Of a DNA stretch of 64,000 bases, positions 26,508-35,494 are shown in pieces. The stretch comes from Alcanivorax sp. DSM 26293 (GTDB lineage Bacteria > Pseudomonadota > Gammaproteobacteria > Pseudomonadales > Alcanivoracaceae), in NCBI RefSeq assembly GCF_900107995.1, contig NZ_FNUM01000012.1, positions 22,224-86,223 of the forward strand. The letters are read 5' to 3'. The stretch's first letter is position 1, and every line of letters begins with the position of its first letter. The position numbers were made by a program, and so were the translations under genes. Under the pieces are notes generated by a model. That model searched no databases. It saw only the letters and a program-made list of their open reading frames with translations, and was not told the origin of the DNA.

Positions 26508-27281
26508 TTATTCGCAGGCCACAGCTGCAATTTGTGTTTTGGTTTTTCTGCGTTGTTTGCGCCACAGGGAAAACGGGTAACTCACCAGAAGGGAAAGATT
26601 GATTTCGCCGATACACGGTAATTCGGTACCGCGGTTCCAGGTTGGGTTACAGGTTTCGAAAAATTGAATTTTTTCGTTTTTCTGACGCATTTCTGCGGTA
26701 ATGCCAGCCACATTGGATTTCAGATGGGTATAACCCTCACCGAAATCCAGTAATTTATTTTCTTCACAGTAAGCGTCGGAAAACAAACGGTCGCAGTAAT
26801 AATCCACCAGATGAGCAAGCTCCGGATTCTTCCCGTCCGGATGCGGGTAGTAGGTATGGAAGTTATTCGCCATCAGCAAATATGTTTTATAGCCTTTTGA
26901 TATCAGCAACCAGAAGAGCGGGCGGAACGGGTGGCGCAATTTCTCACGGATCATCCGGAAGAAGAATGTGACCTGTAAGGCCCGGCTACCCCAGTATTTT
27001 TCCTCTATGATGGTGTCGCCGCTAAAAACACCCTTTGCCCGGCGCCCACCCACATTCATATCCAGGGTTTTCATGGTGGAAAAACCAACCACGCGCTTGG
27101 TTGCTTTTTCCATCACCAGAATCACGCCGCTTTTTTCCACCATGTCTGTACAGAACACTTCGAGACTTACATTTTCGTAGTACCCGGAGTAAATCTCATA
27201 CATTCTTCGCATTAAAGGAACTGATACTTTGGAAAGGGGTAGATAACGCGCTTTAAGGGTTTCAGTTTTTTCCCTTTGCAT
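26508..27281 (-). CDS. Unknown protein, GNAT-like, first gene of the GH3/RND operon
   Basis: A 257-residue soluble protein. The pattern RVVGFSTMKTLDMN, then KGVFSGDTIIEEKYWGSRALQVTFFFRMIREKL looks like a GNAT fold with an acetyl- or acyl-CoA loop, but I do not recognise the family firmly. TYYPHPDGKNPELAHLVDYYCDRLFSDAYCEE follows. The ATG at 27281 has GGAG 8 bases upstream. Base composition is visibly more AT-rich than the rest of the operon, which may mark separate acquisition. It is followed after 14 bases by the GH3 gene and is divergent from the AraC regulator. Confidence 0.72.
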   Translation of the reverse strand: MQREKTETLKARYLPLSKVSVPLMRRMYEIYSGYYENVSLEVFCTDMVEKSGVILVMEKATKRVVGFSTMKTLDMNVGGRRAKGVFSGDTIIEEKYWGSRALQVTFFFRMIREKLRHPFRPLFWLLISKGYKTYLLMANNFHTYYPHPDGKNPELAHLVDYYCDRLFSDAYCEENKLLDFGEGYTHLKSNVAGITAEMRQKNEKIQFFETCNPTWNRGTELPCIGEINLSLLVSYPFSLWRKQRRKTKTQIAAVACE

Positions 27282-27474
27282 TTTTCTGCTCCATGATTAT
27301 TTTTATGCACAAAAAAGCGGGGCTCATCATGTCCATGGAAGGTGACCGACTTAATAGTTAAATCGGCCATTTTTTTGTTAAAAAGGGCAAGCGGTGTTTA
27401 AAGTCCGAAAGATACACAGCCAAATGAGAGTCCCATCACACGAATAACAACAACTACATCAGGCATAATAAAAA
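27282..27474. promoter_or_regulatory. Divergent AT-rich promoter region between the GH3 operon and its AraC neighbour
   Basis: This 193-base intergenic region is richer in A and T than its surroundings (runs such as TTAAATCGGCC and TTTTTTTGTTAAAAAG). It must carry the promoters of the minus-strand operon and of the plus-strand AraC gene. Exact boxes and operator repeats could not be set with confidence. Confidence 0.5.
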
Positions 27475-28497
27475 ATGAAAAACGATGGAATGGCACTCGA
27501 CGTTCCTCTTATCTCTGGCCGTTATGCCCGCCGCTTTTTGCGGTTCGTACAAAAACATGGAATAACTGGAACGATAGTGCTCGATGGTTCCGGCATTGAC
27601 AGCGACATGCTCGATAATCCCGACGCCTATCTTTCCATGCGACAAATCCAGCATCTTCTTCATAACGGCAACCGACTGCTCAACGATCCGACCGCCCCGT
27701 TCCGCTTTGGGCAGGAGCTGGATCTGCACGGACATGGTCTTTTCGGTTTTGCGCTTCTTCGGCAACGGGACTACCGAAAACTGGTCACCATGGTGGTGCA
27801 GTATCTGCGTGTTTCCCTGCCACTGATGGATATGGAAATACACTGCACTGGCGAACTGATTTCCATCCGCCTGCATGACAACTGGGATCTGAAAAAACTC
27901 AAACCCGTCGTTGCCAATATCTACATGGGCAGCATCCATGCCCTGGCATCCCTGGTTTGTCGAAAGTTCACGTTCGAATTTGATTTTGACTGCCCCGGCA
28001 ACAGCCTCGCCTGGCAAAGACTGGCCGACGGCGTGGAAGTGAAATTCAACCGCCCACATAATCAGGTTCTGATGCCACTCTCCGGGCGTCAGGCAAAGGA
28101 CGATGATGCCAGCGTGGCGACCTACCTGGCCGCCGCACGATCAAGGGAGCAGATTCAGGGCGACGCCAGCCTGAAGGTGGTCATCAAGGTACGTCACGAA
28201 ATCATGAATTCTCCGGGTCGGGACAGCACCCTGGAGCGGGTATCCCAGAAGTTGGGAATGAGTCCCCGCTCGGTCAGGCGTCACCTGGGATTGGCGGGAT
28301 TTGCCTTCAGCGGTATTCGCAATGACATTCGTGAAACGTTTGCCAGCCGCTACCTGTTGGAAACAGACATGCCCCTGGAAAAGATTGCCGACCAGCTTGG
28401 CTACAGCGATCAGGCCAGTTTCAGCAAGGCCTATCGGAGCTGGACAGGCCGCACCCCGGGGGAAGTTCGTCGCACCAGCCGCCCTGACCGCAACTGA
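27475..28497 (+). CDS. AraC-family transcriptional regulator with arabinose-binding-like N-terminal domain
   Basis: A 340-residue regulator. The N-terminal 200 residues look like the variable ligand-binding domain found in OruR/ArgR-type AraC proteins (YARRFLRFVQKHGI, LSMRQIQHLLHNGNRLL, HGHGLFGFALL). The C-terminal AraC/XylS double helix-turn-helix has LERVSQKLGMSPRSVRRHLGLAG and then IADQLGYSDQASFSKAYRSWTGRTPGEVR. It is divergent from the GH3/RND operon and the obvious candidate for its regulator. The inducer is unknown; in this type it is a small hydrophobic or amino-acid-like molecule in studied cases. Confidence 0.9.
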   Translation: MKNDGMALDVPLISGRYARRFLRFVQKHGITGTIVLDGSGIDSDMLDNPDAYLSMRQIQHLLHNGNRLLNDPTAPFRFGQELDLHGHGLFGFALLRQRDYRKLVTMVVQYLRVSLPLMDMEIHCTGELISIRLHDNWDLKKLKPVVANIYMGSIHALASLVCRKFTFEFDFDCPGNSLAWQRLADGVEVKFNRPHNQVLMPLSGRQAKDDDASVATYLAAARSREQIQGDASLKVVIKVRHEIMNSPGRDSTLERVSQKLGMSPRSVRRHLGLAGFAFSGIRNDIRETFASRYLLETDMPLEKIADQLGYSDQASFSKAYRSWTGRTPGEVRRTSRPDRN

Positions 28498-28610
28498 TGG
28501 AAATTGACCTAATCGCTCCGGGGCAAGGCGCTAGGGTTTTTCCCTTTCAGGATCATTCCCTCTAGTATCGGGGTTGCCTCCATACAAGCAATAACAAGCA
28601 GGATACACCC

Positions 28611-29603
28611 ATGAAGAAGCTGATTACCGCCGTCACCACGGTTCTTGCTCTCACCGTTTCTCTGACTGCCCAGGCCGAACCGATTAAACGCAAGATCTGC
28701 GTCTTTGATATCGTCGGCAACGTTGGACCGGTCATGGGCGCCATGAAAGATTGGCAGGCCGCAGCCCTGGGCTGGGACCTGGAAGTGGAACTGATTCCCC
28801 ATACCAACGAAGCCATTGCCGCTGAGGATCTCAAGGCTGGCGTCTGCGATGCCGCCCTGATCACCGGCATCCGTGGCCGTAATTTCAATAAGTATGCCGG
28901 CACCATCGACTCCATTGGCGCCATCCCCTCCATGGAGCACATGGAAGTCGTATTGAAGGTACTGGCCCATCCGCAAACTGCAGACAAACTTTCCCAGGGC
29001 TCCTATCAGATCATGGGGGTAGCCCCGGCCGGTGCCGCCTATGTGTTCGTGAACGATCGGGAAGTCAACTCCCTGGCCAAGGCGGCCGGCAAGCGTGTAG
29101 CAGTGCTGGAATATGATGAAACCCAGGCCATTCTGGTGTCCCAGGTTGGTGCTACCCCGGTGGGATCTGACATAACGAACTTCTCCACCAAGTTCAACAA
29201 CGGCGTGGTCGATGTCATCGTCGCTCCGCTGGTGGCCTATGATGCGCTGGAACTCTATAAAGGCCTGAGCCCGGATGGCGGCATCATCGACTACCCTTTG
29301 GCCCAGCTGACCATTCAACTGGTTGCCAAGAAAGACCGTTTTCCCGCCGACATGGCGCAGAAATCCCGCGAGTATTTCTACAACAACCTGAACCGCATCA
29401 CCGAGCAGCTCGACAAGGAGGCCGAAAAGGTCGACAAGCGCTGGTGGGTGCAAATCCCGGATGCCGACCAGAGAGAATACGAAGTCATGATGCAGGAGGC
29501 CCGCGACCAGCTGCGTGACCAGGGCTATTATGATCCGGACATGCTCGGTCTGCTGCGCAAGGTGCGTTGCAAAGTGGACCCGGCTCGGGCGGAGTGCACC
29601 TGA
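28611..29603 (+). CDS. Exported putative solute-binding protein, paralogue 5 (short form)
   Basis: A 330-residue paralogue, separated by 18 kb from the other four. Signal peptide MKKLITAVTTVLALTVSLTAQA is followed at once by the core: EPIKRKICVFDIVGNVGPVMG. The conserved blocks are CDAALITGIRGRNFN, AGTIDSIGAIPSMEHM, KRVAVLEYDETQA, TKFNNGVVDVI, LELYKGLSPDGG and the C-terminal RCKVDPARAEC. It lacks the helical extension, like paralogue 4. It lies next to the AraC regulator but has its own 113-base upstream region. Its stop (29601-29603) is followed immediately by the 7-base repeat arm. Confidence 0.77.
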   Translation: MKKLITAVTTVLALTVSLTAQAEPIKRKICVFDIVGNVGPVMGAMKDWQAAALGWDLEVELIPHTNEAIAAEDLKAGVCDAALITGIRGRNFNKYAGTIDSIGAIPSMEHMEVVLKVLAHPQTADKLSQGSYQIMGVAPAGAAYVFVNDREVNSLAKAAGKRVAVLEYDETQAILVSQVGATPVGSDITNFSTKFNNGVVDVIVAPLVAYDALELYKGLSPDGGIIDYPLAQLTIQLVAKKDRFPADMAQKSREYFYNNLNRITEQLDKEAEKVDKRWWVQIPDADQREYEVMMQEARDQLRDQGYYDPDMLGLLRKVRCKVDPARAECT

Positions 29604-29753
29604 CAGCTACAAGCAGCAAGCTACAACACGGGATAGTGTTGGTGGTGTTTGAAACGCAAGAGGCCGCGTCCAAACCTATGGACGCGGCCTCTTTGCTTTC
29701 ATGCGGCTACCAGCTTCAATCGTGTTGTAGCTTGTAGCTTGTAGCTTGTAGCT
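29604..29753. repeat. Inverted repeat of 7-base units (GCTACAA type) around a terminator
   Basis: The left arm 29604-29630 (GCTACAA GCAGCAA GCTACAA) starts at the base after the paralogue 5 stop. The right arm 29721-29753 is its complement, with TAGCTTG repeated at 7-base spacing. The arms match at about 24 of 26 aligned positions. The right arm ends 6 bases before the stop of the convergent acyl-CoA dehydrogenase gene. A bidirectional terminator lies between the arms. Confidence 0.9.
29658..29694. terminator. Bidirectional intrinsic terminator
   Basis: AAGAGGCCGCGTCC and GGACGCGGCCTCTTT form a perfect 14-base stem with an 8-base loop between two convergent genes. T-rich sequence follows on the plus strand and A/T-rich sequence on the minus side. 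Confidence 0.88.
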
Positions 29754-29759
29754 CGCCCC

Positions 29760-30902
29760 TCAAAGTCCCAACTGCTTGGCGATCACCTCATTCATGATCT
29801 CGTGGGTGCCGCCACCGATGGAGAGGATACGGTTGTCACGGTACAGGCGTTCGACCACGGTGCCGCGCATGTAGCCGCTACCGCCGAACAACTGCACCGC
29901 GTCGTAGGTGACCCGGTCAGCGCAGCGGGTCGCCACGTTCTTGGCCATGGACACATCCAGCACGCAGTTTTCGCCGGCGGCAATCCTGGCCGCCACCCGA
30001 TAGGTAAATTCCGTGCTGGCTTTCACATCCGTGGCCATCTCCGCCAGCTTGTGGCGGGTCACCTGGAATCCAGCCAGGGGACGACCAAAGGCTTCCCGCT
30101 CTTTCACGTAGCGCATGGCCTCATCCAGAGCCAGCTGGGCGGTACTGTTGGCGGTCACCGCCAGGATCAGGCGCTCCATCTGGAAGTTGCTCATGATGCA
30201 GTAGAAGCCACCGTTCTCCGGACCGATCAGATTTTCCGCCGGCACCCGGCAATCCTCAAAAAACAGCTCCGCGGTATCGGAGGCCCACCAGCCCATCTTC
30301 TTCAGCTTGCGGCCCACGGAAAAGCCCGGCGTACCTTTCTCGACCAGCAACAGGCTGATGCCACCATAGCCCTTGTCACCGGTACGCACCGCCACCGTGT
30401 AATAGTCCGCGCGCACACCGCTGGTGATGAAAGTCTTGGCGCCGTTGACCACATAGTGGTCGCCATCGCGCACCGCACGGGTGCGCAGGTTGGCCACATC
30501 AGACCCACCATTGGGTTCGGTAATGGCCAGGGCAGAGATCTTCTGCCCACCGATCACCTCCGGCACCACCTTCTGCTTCATGGCATCGCTGCCCCACTTC
30601 CAGATCGGCGGCAGACCAATATCCAGAGACCCCAGGCTGGCGCACAGCCCCCCGGACGAACACCGCACCAGCTCCTCGCAGGCAGCAATCTTCATGAACA
30701 CATCTTCGCCGGTACCACCGAACTCTTCCGGGGCATTGATGCTCAGAATGCCGGCATCCGCGGCCTTGCGGTAAAGCTCGCGGGGGAACTCACCGGCTTC
30801 TTCCCAATCGTCCACGTGGGGCAGGATTTCCCTTTCCACGAATTTGCGAACGGTCTCACGCACCATCTGGTGGGTATCATTGAAATAATCCAACGCGCTC
30901 AC
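29760..30902 (-). CDS. Acyl-CoA dehydrogenase
   Basis: An FAD flavoenzyme of 380 residues that oxidises acyl-CoA to the trans-2-enoyl-CoA. Characteristic segments are EFGGTGEDVF, ALAITEPNGGSDVANLRTRAVRDGDHYVVNGAKTFITSG (acyl-CoA dehydrogenase signature 1), and QLFGGSGYMRGTVVERLYRDNRILSIGGGTHEIMNEVIAKQLGL with signature 2. The catalytic base position is in GGGTHEIM (Glu). The chain is short- or medium-chain length. It is a single gene here; substrate range cannot be told. Fits a lipid- and hydrocarbon-oxidising lifestyle. Confidence 0.93.
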   Translation of the reverse strand: MSALDYFNDTHQMVRETVRKFVEREILPHVDDWEEAGEFPRELYRKAADAGILSINAPEEFGGTGEDVFMKIAACEELVRCSSGGLCASLGSLDIGLPPIWKWGSDAMKQKVVPEVIGGQKISALAITEPNGGSDVANLRTRAVRDGDHYVVNGAKTFITSGVRADYYTVAVRTGDKGYGGISLLLVEKGTPGFSVGRKLKKMGWWASDTAELFFEDCRVPAENLIGPENGGFYCIMSNFQMERLILAVTANSTAQLALDEAMRYVKEREAFGRPLAGFQVTRHKLAEMATDVKASTEFTYRVAARIAAGENCVLDVSMAKNVATRCADRVTYDAVQLFGGSGYMRGTVVERLYRDNRILSIGGGTHEIMNEVIAKQLGL

Positions 30903-31138
30903 AGGGCCTCCTTCTCGTAGCTAACCTAGCGCTTGCTTGGTCGCTAACATAACAGAGGTGGACCGCAGGGGGCCAGTCACCCGGCAACAATCCGCTTCAC
31001 AGCATGATGGTTGTCTTTTTGCTGCCGTCGAACCCCACTTCCCAGGCAGCAGCCGCCTGCTGGCGATCCTCTTTCAGACCACACGGTCTCCCTAGCCGGC
31101 AGGCTTACGGGTATCTGTAACGGAGTAGCGGGAAAGGA

Positions 31139-31738
31139 TTACTGGAAAGGGCGTCGGCCACGCAGAGCCTGAGCCAGGGTCGCGCCATCCACGAATTCCA
31201 GATCGCCGCCCATGGGCACACCCTGGGCAATTCGACTGACGGTGACACCGGCTTCCTGGGCCAGATCCAGCACATAGTGGGCAGTGGCTTCCCCTTCCAC
31301 GGTGGTGCCGGTGGCAAGAATCAATTCGTTGATCTCACCCTGCTGCAGACGCTGTTCGAGCACATCCAGTCCCAGTTCCCGGGGACCGATGCCGTCCAGG
31401 GGGGACAGTTCCCCCATCAGCACAAAGTACTGGCCCCGGTATTCACCGGACTGCTCGAAGGCCAGCACGTCCGCCGGGGTGGCGACGATACAGACCAGGG
31501 TAGAATCCCGGCGGCTATCGCTGCACACCGGGCAGAGTTCTTCTTCCGCGTAGTTACGGCAACGCTGGCAGTGCTGCACCCCGTCCATGGCCGCGTGCAG
31601 GGCATCACCAAGCCGCCGCCCCTCTTCACGACCGCGATCCAGCAGCGCATAGGCCATGCGCTGGGCAGAACGGGGGCCAACACCGGGCAGGCAGGTAAAG
31701 GCGTGGATCAACTGGTCAACCAGCGGCGCATGCTTCAC
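31139..31738 (-). CDS. recR: Recombination mediator RecR
   Basis: A zinc-binding protein of the RecFOR pathway that helps load RecA at gaps. The start GTG at 31738 is preferred because it gives 199 residues, the family length, and an N-terminus [13 protein letters not shown] like other RecR proteins; an upstream frame extension overlaps ybaB. The helix-hairpin-helix [13 protein letters not shown], the C4 zinc finger [16 protein letters not shown], and the Toprim segment ([27 protein letters not shown]) are all present. It follows ybaB and dnaX, the standard order. Confidence 0.95.
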   Translation of the reverse strand: MKHAPLVDQLIHAFTCLPGVGPRSAQRMAYALLDRGREEGRRLGDALHAAMDGVQHCQRCRNYAEEELCPVCSDSRRDSTLVCIVATPADVLAFEQSGEYRGQYFVLMGELSPLDGIGPRELGLDVLEQRLQQGEINELILATGTTVEGEATAHYVLDLAQEAGVTVSRIAQGVPMGGDLEFVDGATLAQALRGRRPFQ

Positions 31739-31751
31739 AGACGAAGGCCCC

Positions 31752-32069
31752 TCAGGGTTTGAAGCCCGGCGGGAAGGGAAAACCACCGGCCATATTCTGC
31801 ATGTTGTCCTGCTGCTGTTTTTCCACCCGGCGCACGGCGTCGTTGACGGCAGCCGCCAGTAGGTCTTCCAGCAATTCCTTGTCCTCGCTCATCAGCGAGG
31901 CATCAATGTCCACACTCTTGACGTCGTGGCGACCGTTCATGGTCACCTTGACCAGGCCGGCACCGGATTCACCGGTCACTTCCGCGTTGGCGGCCTCGTC
32001 CTGCATCTTTTTCATCTTCTCCTGCATGGCCTGGGCCTGCTGCATGAGAGAGTTGATATCGAAATCCAT
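31752..32069 (-). CDS. ybaB: YbaB/EbfC nucleoid-associated protein
   Basis: A small DNA-binding dimer of 105 residues. Of several adjacent Met codons the ATG at 32069 has the best spacing (6 bases) from GGAG; the next one upstream, 32072, is also possible. The helical [20 protein letters not shown] start and the core [19 protein letters not shown] are family hallmarks. A Gly/Pro/Phe-rich tail ([14 protein letters not shown]) closes the protein. It lies between dnaX and recR as in most gammaproteobacteria. Confidence 0.95.
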   Translation of the reverse strand: MDFDINSLMQQAQAMQEKMKKMQDEAANAEVTGESGAGLVKVTMNGRHDVKSVDIDASLMSEDKELLEDLLAAAVNDAVRRVEKQQQDNMQNMAGGFPFPPGFKP

Positions 32070-32112
32070 CATTGTCTCCAAATTCGCGTCTGACGTCTGA
32101 CGTCGAGCCCGC

Positions 32113-33963
32113 TTATTCCACCGTTTCCTTGGGCATTATGCTGTCTTCGTCAAGCCGTCCATCAAAGGTACTCACCAGCTGCTGTACCACCGGATCCTCA
32201 TGCAAGGTCCGGCTGGCATCGACCAGCAACTCCTGACGACGGGCTTCGGCCATGGCTTCCGGGGTGTCGCCAGCCTTACGTTCGTACTCCACCTGGATCT
32301 GGATACGCCGTTGGAAATAATTCTCCAGTGCCCCGCTCAACTCGTCCAGCCGTTCCCGGTTGACCAGCACCTCGTGTCCGGTACTGATACGCAAGGTCCA
32401 GACCGGGTCTTCCCGGCTCACCAGCACCGCGTTGCGGGCGATGTTGCGCACCGTGCCGTCCAGGTCCAGGCGCAGCAGCAATGCGGCCCACCAGGTTGCC
32501 ACCTCTGATTCGCTACGCGGCTCCGACAGGGGCGCCAGTGGCGGTTCGTCCGCCGCTTCCTGTTTCTGTGGTTCCACGACCGGTTCCGGCATGGGCTCCG
32601 GTTCCGGCTCGGGCGCTTCGGTCTCGGGCGCGGCCTGCTGATTCGAGGGCGACGGCGAAACCTGCGCTTCCGCCCGGGACAGGGCGGCGGAAGCGCCCCC
32701 CCCTTGCGGCACCGGTTCCGTTACCGGGGTAGCAGCAGGTGGCTCCGGGGGTGGAGCAGAAGGTGTTGGCGGTGCCGAGGCAGCGGCAGGTCGATCCAGC
32801 AGAGCCCGCAAATCCGGTTTCCCGCCGGCCTCAGCCGACGACGCTGCCGCTTCAGACTTTTTTGCGCCGGCGTGTTCCCCCCCGGCCGGCAACACTCCTT
32901 TGGGGGTAAACAGCACCATACGCAGCAGCAGCATTTCCAGTGCTGCGCGGCTATCCGGGGCATCCTGCAGATCCCGGCGGCCACGTACGGCCACATCGTA
33001 ATAGAGTTGCACCTGCTCGGCACTGAGGGCCGCCGCCAGCTGGGTCATGGTCTCGTCATGACTGCCCGGCACCGCCTGGCAGACCGCCAGCTGATGAAGC
33101 TGACTGATCAGCTCGTCCAGCAGTGCCAGTTCACCGGGGCAGTGCTCACTGACAGTGGCCAACGCCTGCAGAACGCCTGCCGGGTCCTGCTCCGCCAGCG
33201 CCACCAGCAGGGTGAGCACGTGGTTACGGTCCACGGTGCCCAGCATGGCATTCACGGCCTCGCTGCTGAGCTGCTCACTGCCAAAGGCAATGGCCTGGTC
33301 GGTGAGGCTGAGGGCATCACGCATGGACCCCTGGGCCGCCTTGCCCAAGGCCAGCAGGGCGGGAGCCTCGTAGCGGATCATTTCCTTGTCGAGCAGGGCC
33401 TGCAGATGGCCGGCGATCTGCTCCGCCGGCAATGCCTTGAGGCTGAACTGCAGACAGCGGGACAACACCGTCACCGGCAATTTCTGCGGATCGGTGGTGG
33501 CCAGCAGGAATTTCACATGGGGCGGCGGCTCTTCCAGGGTCTTGAGCAGCGCATTGAACGAATGCGCTGACAGCATGTGCACCTCATCGATGAGGTAGAC
33601 CTTGTAACGGCCCCGTGTGGGCGCGTACTGCACGTTGTCGAGCAGCTCGCGGGTATCTTCCACCTTGGTGCGGCTGGCCGCATCCACCTCAATCAGGTCC
33701 ACAAAGCGGCCTTCGCCGATTTCCACACAGGTGGGGCAAACCCCGCAGGGTCGGGCACTGACCCCCTGCTCGCAGTTCAGACAACGGGACAGGATGCGGG
33801 CGATGGTGGTCTTGCCCACCCCCCGGGTACCGGTGAACAGATAGGCATGGTGAAGGCGATCCTGATCCAGCGCATGCATCAGAGCCCGCGAGACATGCTC
33901 CTGCCCCACCAGCTCATCAAAGGTGCGGGGACGGTATTTACGGGCAAGAACCTGATAACTCAT
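32113..33963 (-). CDS. dnaX: DNA polymerase III tau/gamma subunit
   Basis: The clamp-loader ATPase of 616 residues. ATG at 33963 is chosen from [21 protein letters not shown] and GGAG 4-5 bases upstream. Walker A is GTRGVGKTT near residues 45-53. A four-Cys zinc motif ([19 protein letters not shown]) lies near 64-82, and the Walker B segment DEVHMLS near 126. From about residue 365 a long Ala/Pro/Glu-rich linker leads to the tau C-terminal domain. The slippery heptamer A AAA AAG at codons 368-369 would yield a gamma form of about 370 residues (separate entry). Confidence 0.96.
   Translation of the reverse strand: MSYQVLARKYRPRTFDELVGQEHVSRALMHALDQDRLHHAYLFTGTRGVGKTTIARILSRCLNCEQGVSARPCGVCPTCVEIGEGRFVDLIEVDAASRTKVEDTRELLDNVQYAPTRGRYKVYLIDEVHMLSAHSFNALLKTLEEPPPHVKFLLATTDPQKLPVTVLSRCLQFSLKALPAEQIAGHLQALLDKEMIRYEAPALLALGKAAQGSMRDALSLTDQAIAFGSEQLSSEAVNAMLGTVDRNHVLTLLVALAEQDPAGVLQALATVSEHCPGELALLDELISQLHQLAVCQAVPGSHDETMTQLAAALSAEQVQLYYDVAVRGRRDLQDAPDSRAALEMLLLRMVLFTPKGVLPAGGEHAGAKKSEAAASSAEAGGKPDLRALLDRPAAASAPPTPSAPPPEPPAATPVTEPVPQGGGASAALSRAEAQVSPSPSNQQAAPETEAPEPEPEPMPEPVVEPQKQEAADEPPLAPLSEPRSESEVATWWAALLLRLDLDGTVRNIARNAVLVSREDPVWTLRISTGHEVLVNRERLDELSGALENYFQRRIQIQVEYERKAGDTPEAMAEARRQELLVDASRTLHEDPVVQQLVSTFDGRLDEDSIMPKETVE
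32857..32863 (-). other. Predicted programmed -1 ribosomal frameshift site in dnaX
   Basis: On the minus strand A AAA AAG is in the correct phase (X XXY YYZ) at codons 368-369. After a -1 slip the next codons are GTC and TGA, so translation stops after one extra residue (stop at 32854-32852). This is the E. coli gamma/tau arrangement. A G-rich tract about 12-18 bases upstream could act as the stimulatory internal ribosome site. Confidence 0.8.
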
Positions 33964-34113
33964 AGCACTCCAACCAACAGGCATCGACACCGGTATTCAG
34001 CGGAAAAGGGGTGTCTCATGAAGGGCTTAATGCTAACGAAGTTCCCGCGGGGAAGACAGTGCAGAAGGCGAGTTCGGTAAAAGCAGCCGGGTATCGGCGG
34101 GAAGAAGATTGGA

Positions 34114-34223
34114 GGTCTTCCCGCCAGCCGCACCCCGGCACACGAGTCCACTGCTACCGTTGCTCCCTTCCGGGCCTGGCGGAGTTCACAGTCTGTCGTT
34201 GCGGGGGGACCGACGGGTCGACC
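34114..34223 (-). ncRNA. ffs: 4.5S signal recognition particle RNA
   Basis: The minus strand carries the SRP RNA tip: the GCCAGGCCCGGAAGGGAGCA segment with the GGAA tetraloop and the symmetric and asymmetric internal loops. The flanks CCCCGCAACGACAG and CGTGTGCCGGGGTGCGGCTG pair as in the E. coli molecule. Terminal stem pairing puts the ends near 34223 (5') and 34114 (3'), uncertain by several bases. It lies just upstream of dnaX, the position known in Pseudomonas. Confidence 0.93.
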
Positions 34224-34261
34224 ATTACGCGCCTGCAACCGGGGCCGCAGAGCGAGGGCGC

Positions 34262-34290
34262 ATTGTGGCCAAAGCGACCGGCCATTGCAA
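34262..34290 (-). promoter_or_regulatory. Candidate sigma-70 promoter for the 4.5S RNA
   Basis: On the minus strand TTGCAA (34290-34285) and CACAAT (34267-34262) are 17 bases apart. Transcription would begin near 34255, about 30 bases before the mature 5' end, so a precursor would need trimming. Confidence 0.4.
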
Positions 34291-34386
34291 GATACCCCCT
34301 GCCCATCTGCCTAAAGCTTGATCAGACTGGCCGAGATAGTCCCCCCGGGACTACACTGAAAGTCTATGGTGGACGGAGAGTGTGCC

Positions 34387-35403
34387 ATGACAAGCAGCAA
34401 GAAGATTCGCATTGCCATCAACGGTTTTGGCCGCATCGGTCGCTGTCTTGTCCGGGCGATCAGTGAGCATCCCGCCGGCGACCGTTTCGAGCTGGTCGCG
34501 ATTAACGATCTGGCCGATTTTCACGTGCTCGCCCACTTGCTGGCGTTCGACACCACCCATGGACGCTGGCCACACTCCGTGCATTACGACGGCAGCCACC
34601 TGGAGATCAACGGCCACCGCATTCCCTGCTTTGCGGAAAGCCGACTGACGGACCTGCCATGGCAATCCCTGGGACCGGATCTGGTGATCGAATGCGCCGG
34701 CAAGTACAAAAGCCGGGACGCCCTGAAAGATCACCTGAAAGCCGGCGCCCCCCGGGTACTCGCCAGTTATCCGGTGGATGATGCAGACGCCACCGTGGTC
34801 TACGGGGTCAATCATTCACTGCTGGGCAGCGACCACCAGATTGTCTCCAACGCCTCCTGTACCACCAACTGCCTGGCGCCCATGGTGGCCGTGCTCGACC
34901 AGGCCTTTACGGTTCGCCAGGGCCTGATGACCACGATCCACAGCTATACCAACGACCAGAATCTGGTGGATAAGGCCCACGGGGATCTGCTGCGTGCCCG
35001 GGCGGCGGCGGTGAACATGATTCCCACCAGCACCGGGGCGGCAAAAGCCGTGGGCCTGGTGCTACCTCATCTGCAGGGCCGGCTGGATGGCCTCGCGGTG
35101 CGCGTCCCCACACTCAATGTGTCGCTGGTGGATTTCACCGTCACCCTGGAACAGGTGGAATCCCTGGAGCAGGTCCACGAGGCTCTGAGCAATGCCGCCC
35201 ACAGTCATCTGCAAGGTGTCCTGGCGGTCAATCATCTGCCGCTGGTATCCAGCGACTTCAACCACCTGCCCTACTCCTGCGTGGTGGACACCAACCACAG
35301 CCGATTACTCGGCCAGCAACTGAAGCTGCTGGCCTGGTACGACAACGAGTGGGGATTCAGCCACCGCCTGCTGGATGTGGCAGCCTACTGGATGGATGCC
35401 TGA
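34387..35403 (+). CDS. gap: Glyceraldehyde-3-phosphate dehydrogenase, type I
   Basis: NAD-dependent phosphorylating dehydrogenase of 338 residues. The ATG at 34387 is preceded by GGAGAG 7 bases upstream. The Rossmann motif INGFGRIGRC is at residues 11-20 and AINDL suggests NAD. The active-site motif SNASCTTNCLAP holds the catalytic Cys158, and the His lies in TTIHSYTNDQ. The SYTNDQ and NMIPTSTGAAKAV blocks favour GAPDH over erythrose-4-phosphate dehydrogenase (Epd). It is a single gene, divergent from the ffs-dnaX group. Confidence 0.88.
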   Translation: MTSSKKIRIAINGFGRIGRCLVRAISEHPAGDRFELVAINDLADFHVLAHLLAFDTTHGRWPHSVHYDGSHLEINGHRIPCFAESRLTDLPWQSLGPDLVIECAGKYKSRDALKDHLKAGAPRVLASYPVDDADATVVYGVNHSLLGSDHQIVSNASCTTNCLAPMVAVLDQAFTVRQGLMTTIHSYTNDQNLVDKAHGDLLRARAAAVNMIPTSTGAAKAVGLVLPHLQGRLDGLAVRVPTLNVSLVDFTVTLEQVESLEQVHEALSNAAHSHLQGVLAVNHLPLVSSDFNHLPYSCVVDTNHSRLLGQQLKLLAWYDNEWGFSHRLLDVAAYWMDA

Positions 35404-35428
35404 TCACAGGCATCAGCATTATCAGCCC

Positions 35429-35494
35429 CGTTGGAGCCTTGCTTGCAGGACGAAGGGTTCCGTCACGCCTTTCGCCTTGTGAGCCAGGCTCCAA
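35429..35494. repeat. GTTGGAGCC-type palindrome between convergent genes
   Basis: The left arm 35429-35456 (GTTGGAGCCTTGCTTGC onward) pairs imperfectly with 35468-35494. The right arm ends directly before the stop codon (35495) of the minus-strand membrane protein gene. It belongs to the same family as the repeats at 48.9, 54.8 and 60.8 kb. Confidence 0.8.

Noticed and set aside
34387..35403. Erythrose-4-phosphate dehydrogenase (epd)
   Set aside because: The SYTNDQ and NMIPTSTGAAKAV blocks are those of glycolytic GAPDH; Epd has different residues at these positions.
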